Origin: Mycocentrospora acerina
Lineage: Eukaryota > Ascomycota > Dothideomycetes > Pleosporales
NCBI GenBank assembly: GCA_022701365.1
Contig: JAKUHH010000192.1
Span: 169,731 to 233,730, forward strand
DNA length: 64,000 nucleotides
Direction: 5' to 3'
Positions 1-11,906 of this stretch are shown here, one piece after another. Made by a program: the position numbers and the translations under genes. Positions within the stretch are counted from its first letter, which is position 1. The number at the start of each line of letters is the position of its first letter. The notes under the pieces are model-generated. The model was not told where the DNA came from. It was given only the letters and a program-made list of their open reading frames with translations, and did not search any database.

Positions 1-2560
1 GTTTCGCGTGATCAGGAGGAGGAATCGCATTCCTCTCAACTGCTACCATTGTCGTAGTCGAAAGTTAGTCATCACTAACCGAGCTTTTTATATTCTGACA
101 ATTACTGATCATTCCTCACAGAATGTGAGATGTCATGCCGAGCAGACGGTGACCTTATTCTAACCCCTGCATCAGGAAATGTGACAGAAAGCAGCCATGT
201 GGTAATTGTGTGAAGCGCGAAGGTACTGACACTAATTCATGCTTCTACAAAACTCCCGCCACGCGAAAAGAAAACGAAAGCCAAGGCTCTTCTAATCTGG
301 GTGAAATGCAGAACCGTATCAATCGTTTAGAGGGTCTGGTATTGTGCCTAGTACAAGGAGGTGCAAATGTGAATACAGCATCTGTTGCGGATCAGACATC
401 ACTATCTGCAAATGTGAACTTGGGTGGGGAAGGAACTCTGCGTGACGACGAAAATGATGGTGACATTGATGGCGGATTGGCCAGTTCAGTGGGTATCCTT
501 AACCTTGATTCTGATGGAGGAAAATCAATGTACGTTGGTCAAGAACACTGGGATACCATATTGTCAGATATTGTTGAAGTCAAGGCCTACTTCGCTAGTC
601 ACAAGAAGGATTTAGAGAAGAGCTACGAGAGGGTTGCAATTTCCAGACCGGCAGACGCTAGAGAAGGCCCCATGTTGCTGCTCGGGGCTCCACCTGCTGC
701 CGAAATGGAGCTACGAGCCGAACTGCCACCCAAATCGGTCGTCCTCATTTTGTGTTCAAGGTATTTCGAATGGTTGGGTAACAGTCTCAACATCATTCAT
801 CCGCAAACGTTCCACCTTCAGCTACAAGCTCACTGGCGAAACCCGTCCAAGACGCCACTTATGTGGTTGGGCCTGCTCTACTCAATATTGTGTAATGCAA
901 TGTGGAATTACCATCAGGTCGGCGATGAACCGCCTAGGTGGAAAGGACAGACCTTCAAGATAGCAAGCGAGTATCGACTACGAACTGTTCAGTGCCTGAT
1001 GACAGCCGATTACACTAATCCAGTCGAGCACACTCTTGAGACGATGTTGCTTTATGTTTTCCAAGAATTCTTTTTCCGCCCAGAGGCTCATTTAGGGATC
1101 TGGTTGGTGAATTCATTGGCGACCAGAATTGCCTTTCGGATGGGATATCATCGTGATGCTAAGTGGTTTCCCTCGTTGACTCCGTTTCAAGCTGTATGTA
1201 TATGAGTAAAGCCTGCATTAATCTCGAGGCTAATCTTGCATCATAGGAAATGAGGCGACGTACATGGGCACTGGTTAGATTGTCAGATACCATGTGTTCT
1301 CATCAAGTGTCGTTACCCAACACCATTAATAGCCACGATTGCGATACAGAGTTACCAAGTAACATATACGACGAGGAGTTTGGTCCTGATACCAAAGTTA
1401 TGCCCGCTTCCCACCCAACGAGTGAACCCACGCCCATCTCATATATGGTCACGAAGGTCAGGCTTTACATGGAGATGGGTGAAATTATACAGGTAACAAA
1501 CCGCGTCGGGAAACAGGTATCGTATACCGATATTTTGCAGCTGGACAGCCGACTCCAAGAATTGTACGAAGAAATTCCTCCACACCTGCAAGCGATATCA
1601 ACAGAAAACTCCTTCGATACTGTCCCAATGATTATTGCCAGATTTAACGTCAACTCGCTTTTCCAGAAAGTGATATGCCTCTTACACAAGAAATTTATAC
1701 CACTTGCGCGACAAAACAATCGATATAACTACTCGCGCCGGAGAGCAGTGGAAGCTGCATCGCAAACTTTACGGCAGTTAACGGCTTTGCATCATGAATC
1801 TCAACCTGGTAGACGACTGGGGGCCCATACGTGGTTTATGGAGTCTATAGCCACTAAGGACTTCCTTCTCTCTGCCATGCTCGTAGCACTTGATCTTCAC
1901 CACGATCGTCTAGACGAGGCTGGCAGTGACGAGAACTCCCCGGAAACGACACCCCTTTGGACGACAGATCAGAGGATAGAAATGATGAAGGTTCTTGAAA
2001 CCATTAAGGACATTTGGAAAGAAGTCGCGTCTATAGAAGCTTCCAAGGCATCTAAGGTCCTTGAGATCATGTTGAAGAAACTCAAAAGTTTCTCTCCAAC
2101 ATCAAACGCAAGTTTGAATAACAACCAGATCTCGAGTCTCAACAAAACCTATCAAGTACAATCAGAGTTCCCAGCCGCTGCAACAACGAATATGCTTTCT
2201 GGCGGCTTGGTTCCACATATAGCCGCCGCGATAGAATCTTCACAGATACCAAGCAATTTTGGCAATACTAACCTTGGAGGTGTTCCATTTGGCACTGGTA
2301 TGATGCCATATATCTACGGAGGAGAACCTACCATCAATGATGTGGAGCCTGCTTTCTCGATATTCACAGGCCGGGAGGCAGGTGGCCAATTCTCAGCAAA
2401 CTTGGACTGGGTAAGATTGTAGGCAACGTTCAATGTACGTCATCTACTAACGGCAGAGTAGAGCACCTTCGAAAACTATATGCAGAATACAAACTGGGGC
2501 GGCGAGGGAAATTTCCAACTATATCCTGGACAAGAAGAACAAAATTATCCCGGGACCTAA
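1..2560 (+). CDS. Zn(II)2Cys6 transcription factor, 5' truncated by window edge
   Basis: A nuclear transcription regulator; its targets cannot be told from sequence. Four exons: <1-63, 176-1193, 1247-2410 and 2462-2560, with GT-AG introns of 112, 53 and 51 nt. The first exon and the start of the second carry a binuclear zinc cluster (CYHC, then CDRKQPC, then CGNC), so the true start lies just left of the window. Joining exons 2 and 3 gives PFQA|EMRRRTWALVR, the best conserved stretch of the fungal-specific middle homology region. The last intron is needed to reach the tail DW|STFENYMQN before the stop at 2558-2560. Oddity: strict splicing of intron 1 leaves five residues between Cys2 and Cys3 where the family has six, so either an unusual splice site is used or the finger is damaged. 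The rest of the frame is intact. Family call firm; exon 1 junction uncertain. Confidence 0.9.
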
Positions 2561-3481
2561 TTATGAGCCAGTGTTTCTTCCGCAGTGCATCTAATAGTTA
2601 CTATAGCGGCCAGGGTCGATGCCATTGATATGTTTACGAAATTGATCATTTGTTCATTGTGCAAAGTTTTAGATATAATCGAATCTGGCGGTGACTGTCG
2701 CTTCATATTTACTTTTTCTAGCTTAATTTGGTGTAATTAATTTCCAGCGGACTCTGGCTTCACCTCTATCAGAGTTAGAAACATCCTTTTTATACCAGTA
2801 AGGGCTGTTTCCAAACTTTGAATCACACTGGCAAGGATTGCTAGTAAGAATTGAACGAGTAGAGTCATTCTGTTCCATTCGGGAATTGCAGTCAGCAAAT
2901 AACAAAGTTTGCCATTAGGGTTATCAAACGACATGATCACTGAGTTATCAGCTACAGAATTTTCTTGTCTCTTTTCAATGTGTACAGGTCCACAGTCAAA
3001 CCTTTGTTGTGAATAAAAATGTCTTTCCTACAAAGATTAGTAAGTGTCAAGAAACGAAAGAGATCACTGTTCCGGTCTCTTAATTTTCAATGTGAAGACC
3101 ATTGATGTTACTATAGAGTCAGGCAAAATTATTGTAGACGAGCAGGCTAACGGTCCTAGATCAACCCTGAGATTGAACAATTCATATTGTTTCTATTCCT
3201 ATGAAAAAAAATCTGACTCAACCCTTGCCCAGAAAATAGGTGAAACTATGGGAACATTTGAAATAATAAAGTATAGTTTTGCTTGAAAACATTATGGCCG
3301 CAACTGAATTTCCTCTCCATGTCGCCACCCCCATCTACAATACTTTTACCTGGTACCATAGTAGTCCTAATCAGTCTCATATTTGAAGCTAAGACTCCAG
3401 GATGAGTTGCTATCTTAATTTACGGTCATATTGGAATGTCCCCAAGAGCATGAGTCCTGTTTCTTTCTTTGAATACTCAAT
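2561..3481. other. Intergenic, no gene recognised
   Basis: Short open frames of 60-80 codons exist on both strands but overlap each other and show no domain, splice pattern or codon preference. AT-rich. I see nothing functional apart from the likely terminator of the regulator to the left. Confidence 0.6.
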
Positions 3482-3961
3482 TTACCAATGTCTTGTAGAC
3501 AAATCCAATCGCGTCCAACGGCTACGCTTTTCAAGTCTTGGCGAACGCGATGCCTCTTCCGACTGTACCCCCAACACTTGTGTCTCTAAGCTCGCAATTG
3601 TTGCCACACCTTTGTCTCTTATCGACCATAGAAAATCTAAAAGGGTCTCCGTTTTCGGGGACCAAAACAATAAAGTATGCGGATCTTTCCCTTGTTCTTT
3701 CAAACGAAAGGCTTCTCTCGCCGCCCAAAGGGTACTGTTTCTTATCTCTTCCATAATACTCTCAGCTTGTTCCAAATTATGCTCCTTTTCTCTAATAACT
3801 TGCGTTGGTACTTGCTTGCTTTCATTTTCGCTTAAGGAATCAATCTTAATTTTGACACGACCTTCATGAATTGTCCAGCCCAGCTCGTCAATCACATCAT
3901 AGATAATGGAGCAAACATAATCATAATCTTTCCAAGCCTGCTCGAGCTGAATCGTATTCAT
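3482..3961 (-). CDS. Hypothetical protein, 159 aa
   Basis: A single open frame that I do not recognise. The start chosen is the first ATG (MNTIQLEQAW, at 3961); the frame reaches further upstream only with non-ATG codons. The product is charged and predicted to be largely helical: a Glu/Lys-rich middle (EKEHNLEQAESIMEEI) is followed by a Trp- and Arg-containing C-terminal half. There is no signal peptide, membrane segment or zinc motif. An overlapping frame on the plus strand (3402-3869) is low-complexity and less protein-like. The last codons TGG TAA span a GT that could be a donor, so a further exon is possible. It stands alone between the regulator and an F-box-like gene. It may be a gene remnant. 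The call rests on composition only. Confidence 0.42.
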   Translation of the reverse strand: MNTIQLEQAWKDYDYVCSIIYDVIDELGWTIHEGRVKIKIDSLSENESKQVPTQVIREKEHNLEQAESIMEEIRNSTLWAAREAFRLKEQGKDPHTLLFWSPKTETLLDFLWSIRDKGVATIASLETQVLGVQSEEASRSPRLEKRSRWTRLDLSTRHW

Positions 3962-4873
3962 GGCTTTGATTGGTTTTATCACTAGTGAGATTAATTATTT
4001 TGTTTGACAAGACGGTGTTTCAATGATTAGTTTGTTTGTTGACCACATAAGATAGTTATCCGAGAGGAAAAGTTGATTTAGCTAGTCTCAGGCTGTACTA
4101 GAACTACTTAGCTTGTATGTGTTGAGGAGTGTAAATAAGGTTTCTATCACAATATCTATGTCTACTCATTGATTATTCTTTGCATTGTGGCCGCTTTCCT
4201 GGAGTTCACAATGTTTTAAAGATCTTCTCTCACAGCCAAAAACCAATTGATCTCTAGCTGTGAGGCTAGTGGATTGATATACTCTGCGCGATACCTTCTC
4301 TATTGTAATAGAGATATATAATTATTATAGCCACACGTTGTATTTTTCGTTGTATTTGTGAAACGATCGTCGTCACATGTGAGACAGGCTTCTCATCGAG
4401 CTTAGGTGTCTGCGCGGAGGCCAAGCCACCACGAATCTTCTATAGGGTTTAACATCGGTGAATGCTGATGATAATCAGAATATTTCCTATAACTGTTAAT
4501 AATTTTATCCTAAGTCGCTCCCAATTGGGACCGGGTGAAACTGTACTGTCTTTTCAAAATACACTTGCTTTAGTGTTCGGACAATGATGATTCAGATACC
4601 CAAAGAGAATAGTTAGCGTAAGAGATGATTCTGATAGACTAAAGCTGCTAAATGCATTTTTTTTCACAAGAATGCTACACACTGAGATAAGGAGTTAGTT
4701 TAGTAGGACCTATTCACATGGGATAGCAATGTGCGACAGTACACGTGTGCCCCACTTAGTGTATTTTTTAGCTTGAAGTCGAGGATTTCCAGAGATCATG
4801 TGCCCCATCTCAAGGCCGCTGTACATCACCGTCGGTGAAAGCGACCACGATCCGCTTTCGATCGCTACTCTCT
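3962..4873. other. Intergenic with old repeat sequence
   Basis: No coding sequence seen. The middle holds a copy of a dispersed repeat (see 4235-4294) inside AT-rich sequence that could be an old LTR or MITE. The last 100 bp are the presumed promoter of the gene starting at 4874. Confidence 0.5.
4235..4294 (+). repeat. Dispersed 60-bp repeat, copy 1
   Basis: Matches the reverse complement of 48172-48231 at about 52 of 60 positions by hand alignment; most differences are transitions, but the 8-bp count includes a few transversions. Both copies share the core TGATCTCTA and the end TGTGAGGCTAG. Two such copies 44 kb apart, both outside genes, suggest remnants of one mobile family. I cannot define the element's ends. 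Confidence 0.65.
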
Positions 4874-5650
4874 ATGTCGATTACACCATTATTACTGAGC
4901 CTGCCAGGCGAACTGCGAAACCTCATTGTCGAGTATTCGTTTGCTCAGGATCCAAATGCGACGCCCCTACCCCTGTCACGATCACCACTAGCTTTGTCGC
5001 TTGTATGCCGCCAACTTTATCAAGAGTATCACACTCTTGCCTTATCTGCTACTTTATTCACTATCAGTTGTCGGCGGTTGAATGAACTCCAAACTAAGGT
5101 CAACAATATACCGCCGCAAGTCCGCCCCCACATGAAAAGAGTACAGTTGTCTGGCACTCTGAGTCTCAACGCTGCGCAGCGTCTAGGGGGCTTTCGAGGT
5201 GTCGATTTGAGCGATGCAGGCTTGTTGGGAATTCAAGAGCTATACATTAGTCCTATAACGGTGATGCTAACCCAGGACCATCCGTTCCTCAATCCAAGAA
5301 TCTTAGCGCAAATTCTATGGAAGACCGTAATTGGCAACGAGACTTTAAAGACAATATGCGTGGTTCATGACAAGCAACGAAGTTATCCTGTCAACGCTCT
5401 TGTACAGTTGATGGAAATGCAACAACTACGATATACAACAGGCAACTGGGTAATCTCACTCAATGAGGTTGAGCCTTTGGACCAAAAATCCCCAATGATC
5501 ATTTTGGGTCATGATCCGATAGCGAGACAGGTCATGATTACGTTCAAACCTAATGCCATCAAGGCAGATATTTCATATCGCATGCGTCGTAGAATGCCAG
5601 AAAGTAAGCTATTAGTGAACGCTGGATGTTCTGAAATCCGAGCTAATTGA
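4874..5650 (+). CDS. F-box/2EXR-like fungal protein, 258 aa
   Basis: A single-exon gene. The start is the ATG at 4874 (MSITPLLLSLPGELRNLI); the frame is open upstream to 4835 but only from a GTG. The N-terminus has the LLxLPxELRNxI pattern that opens many small ascomycete F-box or 2EXR-type proteins, followed by SLVCRQLYQEY, the usual second helix of that motif. The remainder (residues about 60-258) is a variable region with no repeats I recognise. By family analogy it would act as a substrate adaptor in an SCF ubiquitin ligase, but only the N-terminal 45 residues support that. Such genes are very numerous in plant-associated ascomycetes. No partner gene is next to it. Confidence 0.72.
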   Translation: MSITPLLLSLPGELRNLIVEYSFAQDPNATPLPLSRSPLALSLVCRQLYQEYHTLALSATLFTISCRRLNELQTKVNNIPPQVRPHMKRVQLSGTLSLNAAQRLGGFRGVDLSDAGLLGIQELYISPITVMLTQDHPFLNPRILAQILWKTVIGNETLKTICVVHDKQRSYPVNALVQLMEMQQLRYTTGNWVISLNEVEPLDQKSPMIILGHDPIARQVMITFKPNAIKADISYRMRRRMPESKLLVNAGCSEIRAN

Positions 5651-6158
5651 TTCCAGGGAAGAATTCGTGATGAGTGATCGTTTGGTGATTTAAATCCAGG
5701 CTAAGAACAAGGTTTTTCATGACCGTGGGGCTGCAACAAGAAGTGTGCATGTATTACAGCCAATTATCAAGGCCCTGAACCCCCTTGCTGTATTACTATG
5801 CGCATATTCAAGTACCTGCAGACCTTTCAAATAAATTCAGCGCATCTATAGCACAATTTTTGGATTAAACTTTGCATGAACAAAGAAATATAATGGAGAA
5901 GATTGTAGAATTAGGAAATCAATTCTCTCGGTCCAATATTACGCTACAGGGCGTTTCATGGAAAGCCTTGAGTCCAAACTTATTTTTCAGCATATGCCAG
6001 TGAGATGAGAGAAGAAAAATCTACTCATTCAAAATTGCTTTGGACTCGATCATCGGTGCGGCTTCCGAAGCGATTACATCTTCAGCGGTGCCAGTTGATG
6101 AATCATGCCTCACTTTCGAGAATCCGATTAGGATGCAGTATTTAGAGACAACTGCATT
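5651..6158. other. Intergenic between converging genes
   Basis: Holds the 3' ends of the F-box-like gene (+) and the thiamine pyrophosphokinase gene (-). Nothing else recognised. Confidence 0.6.
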
Positions 6159-7005
6159 CTATATTTTCTCCTTTACATCTAAAGATGCCCTTTCTATCGT
6201 GAAAAGTACTGGTGCATTCGTTTCGATGCGGATATTGTCTGCCTTGACATGATTGCTTGTACTGACTTGACCACCCATTTGAGTGTCCCAATCGTGAACA
6301 TCCCATTCTAAACCAGTAGTACTTATGACTGCTGGTCCGTACACCGGTATTATTCCAACATTTTCCGTGAATAGTCCACTCGATAAAAGTCCACAAATGA
6401 CGTTTCCGCCACTTCGGAGTATGAAAGACACATTTGACTCTGAGAAAAGCCACAACCGCAAGTTTGAATATCTCGTCTCTTCTTTGATGATCTCATTTAA
6501 CAGTCCAAGACCTTGGTCAACTCTTCCTGCCAGAGTTCCAAGGATGAGTACATCTTTTTGCGTGGAGGAACGAGATTGTGTTGAGATCTTCTTCATTGTC
6601 TTGCCAAAGTCGGTGCTATATTGATCTGGGTCCTGTGAAATTTTGACACCATGTGAAGTGTAATAGGTGCGCACGTCATCCCTCAAGGAATCGAGGTCAC
6701 CGTGTATTAGATCGGGCAACTGTTCTTGAGTCAGTTCCTGGTTCAGTACCACAATCGCAAAAAGTTCATACATAACTGCTTTTCTGCACCTCTAAATCGT
6801 CTTTGAACATATCATATAGTCTATTGGCACCACCATCTGCGCATATTCGGTATCCTGTGTGACTCCAGAGGCGTGCGAAGGCGGCAAAATGAGCTATTGG
6901 CTGGTTTAGAATGAGTAGATCTGGCCGATCGTGAGTTTTTTCAAAGTCATCGCCTTCCGTAAGATACTCTCCCGGAGAAAAGATATTTGCTATAGGGTCG
7001 CTCAT
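6159..7005 (-). CDS. THI80: Thiamine pyrophosphokinase, 264 aa
   Basis: Transfers pyrophosphate from ATP to thiamine to make thiamine diphosphate, the final cytosolic step of cofactor supply. Two exons: 7005-6772 and 6719-6159, with a 52-nt intron (donor GTATGA, branch CTGAC). The join yields SSY|LPDLIHGDLDSL, as the family requires. Motifs in order: CADGGANRLYD (about residues 55-65), GDLDSL (about 85-90, metal and pyrophosphate binding), DPDQYSTDF, LGTLAGRVDQ, and the C-terminal TPK domain motifs GLEWDV and STSNHV. Length matches fungal Thi80. No TPP riboswitch is evident in the sequence upstream. It is a housekeeping enzyme in an otherwise accessory stretch, so it could be the single genomic copy or a duplicate. 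Function confidence is high. Confidence 0.95.
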
Positions 7006-8307
7006 AGTTTGCAGGTTAACCAGAACGTTGTGTGATGCTACATGGAAGGCTGCAGATGCGATGTCACACAGCGATTATGCAATGCGCTAGTTTAGCGCAC
7101 TTTTTCAATATCGCAGACTTTCATCGCAACCTTTAATGATTTTACAATGAGACTCACCGTTTCCCTCATTTCCAAAAGCATAATCACTGACAAATAGTTC
7201 GGCTCTCCAGTTTAGCGTCGGCGATGACAAAATTAAATCGTTTCGGCATTTGATGTGCTTTGCCCTTTTCCGGTCATGCCCGAGCTACAACTCCGGGCCG
7301 AATTACTCGATTCTCAATCCATAAGGGCGGTAAGATATGCTTTGAACTTTCCGAATTGACTGTAAGATACCACGACACAGCTCCTCAATTGGAAGATGAG
7401 AGGAAAGTGTGAGGGGCAATACACGATGTTTGATGATAAAAGCTGCTTATCTGTATGTTCAATATGGCAATTTAATTCTCAAGTTTACACACTCTTAGCA
7501 GACGCGCATGACTGGGTGAACAATCATGCATAGAATACAAGTGGCGCGAATTTTCGAGACCATACAAGCTCGATGATTGCTATCGCAGCTTACTGCCTTA
7601 CTTTAGATGCAACAGGTGAACTAACCGAAGCTTTTCGAAACTTTACACGCAACGTTTACAGGCTAGCATTGTCCGAATCTGTAGTGATCAGTACTAATTT
7701 ATTCGACAAACGGCTTTATATTTCGCAAATGATCTTCCATAGGGTGAGAAGTGGCATCAACATGACTATGACTATGACTCATGTGTGATCTAAAAACAAC
7801 ATTTACTGTACCAAGCACGAGAAAAACTGGAATGATTAAACAGAGTTAATTCTACGAATCACATGGTTTGCGAAGCACTGTGTAGTTACTCAGTCATTCA
7901 CCATCTGTGATTGTAGTTGTGCTGTAGTGTGAATTCAATTTGTTGAGATAGTTTGTACTTGCAATCGTAATCTGACTTCAAAGTCGCAACTGCGAGCTAA
8001 AAATTTCCCGCATCAGTTTGAATGAATTCCATAGAAATCCTCCTCCATACTAGATAACGCTACAGATTTTACACAGCCACCTACTTTGATCCTCGCTCTG
8101 GATCAGGATTAAGGTGTGCGCCAAGCCCGAGCTTCGGGGATTGAGTGATCGATGCCTGCAACCTTTTGTGGTTGTATGCCAGAGCACAATCCGAACATAT
8201 GCAAGTTGGCGGTTCTTGTATAACCATTACCCTTTGCTGAATTAATGTTTACCACTTACTGTATCTTTACATTTCACACTGAGATTGGTTTTTTTTCGCT
8301 CTCAGTC
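7006..8307. other. Intergenic, divergent promoter region
   Basis: Lies between two divergently transcribed genes (TPK to the left, zinc-cluster regulator to the right). A 71-codon frame at 7573-7788 has no support. Just before 8308 there is a T-rich run ending in CAG (about 8290-8306) that looks like a 3' splice site, so the regulator may have a 5' UTR intron. Confidence 0.5.
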
Positions 8308-9520
8308 ATGAAGGCTATAGCTGCAACTTACAAAACGCCTTTTGTGGCCATGGACGACAACAAACCGGAACTGAAATTAGTACAGTCTTGTCAAGGTAAT
8401 CTTTACGCAAGAAGACTCTCAAGAAGAGCCATTGCCTGTGTCACTTGTGCAAAAGCGAAGACTAAGTGCGACAAGAAAGTAAGTCAACCAGCTCGATTAT
8501 CGTTATTTGCAAGGTGTTGAAATAAATTTACAGCTGCCCGCCTGTTCTCGCTGTACTTCGAAAGGAAAAATATGCGAACCGCGATCAACACGTCGCACAT
8601 CAAGCAGTGCTAGTCATTATGCTAGCCATACAAAACGCAGAAGGCCATCTGCACCATCCAAAATGTGTCACCCTGTGAGCACTACCTCGCCATTGCTCAT
8701 AAAGGGGATCTCTCCAAGGACATCCCATTTAAAAAAACCAAATTTCAGGGGAGTCGAAAACAGTGTTTCTATTGATACAATCGATTCGACTGACAAGCCA
8801 AACCCATGCGCAATCCTTTCTGGACTTCCCTGCCCTTCCCCAATTCAAAAAATAGTATCCGATCTAGTTGAGAAAGTATTTAGGGAGCCTTTAGGCATGA
8901 TTAAAGGTCGGAATAATCCGCTGCACTCAGCGTTATATCAAGACATTCCATACTCATGGTTCTCGGCACCACAATCGCACCACACATCTGTCTACCACGA
9001 GCCCCATGCTATTTCGGAGCCACTGGAATCTCGTTCTATGGACCAGTCATGGTTTGAAAGTGGTTTGAGATACTTTGAGCCTGGGTCTAGTGAATCTACT
9101 ACGCCGGGCCCATCAAGTATGTGGTCTTCCCCAGAACCTGAATACGTCGCGTCGACAGAGGACTCAGACGGATGGACGTATCCATATTTTTTAAATTCGA
9201 ACGCAGAGGAATTGGTCGACGTGATAGCAGCTGCACATATGATGCCATTACTTTCATATAGCAATCGCTCAATGGACCACTATCGTCGGACCGATCCTGC
9301 CCGAGACTCCCGGCTCAGCGACCGAATGGATCCTTGTCAACATTCAACAATCAATTGCCTTGAGTCATCATCACATAGACGCGGCCGGGAATTATCACCT
9401 AGCAGTGAAACGCCTTGGGAAGACCCACGTATTACTTCGTCACAGCATTATGAAACACGGCAAAGCTTCCAAGAAAGTGAGTTTATACACAACTTGAAAG
9501 TTAGGGATTGGAAGGATTAA
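8308..9520 (+). CDS. Zn(II)2Cys6 transcription factor, 385 aa
   Basis: A nuclear DNA-binding regulator. Exons 8308-8478 and 8534-9520 with a 55-nt intron (donor GTAAGT, acceptor ACAG) placed inside the zinc cluster. The join gives ACVTCAKAKTKCDKK|LPAC followed by SRCTSKGKIC, a regular C-x2-C-x6-C-x6-C-x2-C-x6-C cluster at about residues 44-71. A basic linker follows (RSTRRTSS, TKRRRP). The rest is low-complexity Ser/Pro-rich sequence, with no recognisable middle homology region. The start at 8308 lies directly after a splice-acceptor-like CAG; ATGs at 8245 and 8350 are alternatives. The 385-aa length is typical of the small pathway-type regulators. It converges with the Hsp70-like gene, with about 130 bp between stops. 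Candidate local regulator; targets unknown. Confidence 0.87.
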
Positions 9521-9654
9521 TCTCCAACTGCTATAAATAGACAACAGTGGATCTCTTCTTTAGAACGGCGGGAAACTTGGAAGTACAGAAGAGATCCTCA
9601 TTTCTAAGTTATGGAAATTACTATACAAGTTTGACCTTCATTCCTTCTTCTCTT

Positions 9655-11906
9655 CTACCACTTTGCATCCATCTCTACCTCTGTTTGACTGTGTCCGATC
9701 TTTTTCCCTGCATATATGAGCGCAAATTCTAACGCGGTGCCAATGACCTTCATCTCAATCTCAAAATTGATTCTTTTATACAAGCCACCATCTGCACCTT
9801 TGTAGCTTCTCACATTCGTCATGTCGATTCCTTTTTCTGATTCGATGCGAAATCCTGGCTTGATCAAAGGTGTTTGTCGTATGGGAGGCTCTTGCTCTTT
9901 GCATGTTTGAATTTGCACACTCAGCGAGAACAAGTCTTGATGGCCAGCTACAGGGAGTGTCATGTGCCAGGGCATGCGCACAGGTTTGGCGTCGGCGATA
10001 TTCTCGCCCTGAGGCGACAGTTAGCATACGTGGAATGAATTGATTTGATGCAATAGCTGAGTACTGACTCGTTTGAGATACCAGCGGAGTTGATTTCGCG
10101 CTTTATCTTTGCCAGAGACTTCATCGCGATACTTGTCACATAACAGATGAAGTTTTGAATCAAACAGGGTATGATAGCGCACACCGTAGTTGCAGCGCGA
10201 TATTCTTGTCTGTACCACTGGGCCAGAGCCTTGTGAATTTGACATGGCTTTGAGTACTGCACCGCGACAAATTGCAGTCCATCTATTGTACGTTTAAATT
10301 TTGTATAAAGAATTGACATTTTTCTGAATTTGTACTTACGGTCTATTTCCCGATGACTGATATACCTCGATTCCTCGATGTCGGTTTTCGAGACGTAAAA
10401 GATTGAACAAGTACCTGCAGCTGCCAAACCCGCCAACTAGCACTATTGCCTGTTTTTGGTCAATCTTGGTGTCACAAAAATGTTTTCATGAGCAATTGCC
10501 CACCTTTGGCGGTCGGCCAGTCTTCTTTTCCACAGCACTAATCTGATCGTTGACAAGCGATCGCACTTGCGAAACGACGTCATCAAAAATCTCCCGTACG
10601 TGACCACTAACTTTTGTGTTAGACGTCACAATAATTCCACCAGAAAAAGATAACTAACCGATCAAGGGATATAGACGGTGGAGCGCCGAGTGTTACACAC
10701 TCATAAGGGAGAGTAATCTTCCAGCTCCGCTCCTGGTCTTCGAAGCCTCTTTTAATACCATTCTCCCACTGCGTGTTCATTACCCCCTTGATGACCGCAT
10801 CTGGAACATTCCACGCTTCACCAACAAGTTGATCCATGAAGGCTTCAAAGTCCTGATCCAAAAACACTGCGCCACACAATTTTCCAGAGCCTTCAACGCA
10901 TTCGCTCAACCTCATGGGCTTTGTTTGCAACACTTGGTAGCTGATAAGATCCACTGTCCCACCACCAGCATCGCACACAACAAAAGTGTCGCCGACTTGA
11001 AAATTCGGTCGAGCTTTGAGGTCGTCAAAGGTTGCAAGTGCAGCAGCTTCTGGTTCGGACACAAAGTTCAATTTTGTGTCTCCCGCTAGCCGATGGCTCA
11101 GGATACCGGCGCACTTTGCAGCTTCTCGCATACGGTTTACAGCTTGTGTAGTCCAGACTGCAGGTACAGTACAAACGACTTGGAAAGGAAGGCCCTCTAC
11201 GGTTGCTTCACCAAACGCCTTCTCAATATTTAATACGGCATGCGTCCACAAGAGGCGGAGATAGTCCGTAACAGCTTGAACTGGTGTCTTTCCAGCATTC
11301 TGCAAATGCTTTTTTGCTTGTTCGATCTGTGGCGAGTTTTTCTGCTTCATGTCCATGTCTTCTTCGTCTAGCAGAAGGAGCTTGAACCACTCTAGCGCCT
11401 CTTTGTCACCAACATTGTAACCCCAGAGTATTTTTTGAGAGGGAGAATGTCCGTACGAGATCCTAGTTGGAGCTTTGCCTTTGTCAGAACTCTCATATTC
11501 AGTACAGTCCCAGTTGGTGATGATGTTAATGTCTTCAGGCTGTTTTGAGTACGCCCATGCAACGCCAGAGTACCTTGCAGCTGTCAACCAGATGAGAATC
11601 GAAGGCGCAAGGCCATACTTACGTTGTGCCAAAATCAATGCCAATCAATATGTGCCCAAGATCAATTTCAGCATCAATTTCTTCGTCGTTTTCTTTTTCT
11701 ATCAAAGTAGGAGCACAGCTGAATGAGGATGGTGGTGCTGGTGCTCGAGGCCTTGTGTAATCTCTTGCTGGAGGCAAGTAATTTGTCTTTTTTTCTGACG
11801 GATATTCTTCTTTCCGCACACGTGGTTGTTCAGATGCTTGTTCAGCTAAATCCCAGGAAGATTTGGGCTGTTTTCTGTTGAGAGTGAACTTTTTAAGCAG
11901 ACCCAT
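9655..11906 (-). CDS. Hsp70-like (HSP12A-type) ATPase, 659 aa
   Basis: Actin/Hsp70-fold ATPase of the divergent group expanded in filamentous fungi; cellular role unknown, probably cytosolic. Six exons: 11906-11623, 11573-10659, 10606-10504, 10449-10340, 10282-10069, 10008-9655; introns 49, 52, 54, 57 and 60 nt. All phases agree and the CDS is 1980 nt. An extra N-terminal tail of about 85 residues, Pro- and charge-rich, precedes phosphate-1 motif LIGIDFGTT (about 87-95), joined to YSGVAWAYS. SEPEAAAL lies at about 267-274, phosphate-2 VCDAGGGTVDL near 295-304, and the adenosine-binding AIVLVGGFGSCRYL in exon 4; exon 5 has WTAICRGAVL. The usual Hsp70 substrate-binding domain and EEVD end are absent, replaced by about 190 other residues. 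It is divergent from the GTPase gene at 12541, with 634 bp between start codons. No frame damage. Confidence 0.93.

Noticed and set aside
3402..3869. 155-codon plus-strand frame
   Set aside because: Overlaps the minus-strand frame 3482-3961, which has a more protein-like composition; low-complexity Ser/Leu/Cys text.
7006..7500. TPP riboswitch upstream of thiamine pyrophosphokinase
   Set aside because: No CTGAGA and ACCTGA-type conserved boxes in the right order on the minus strand.
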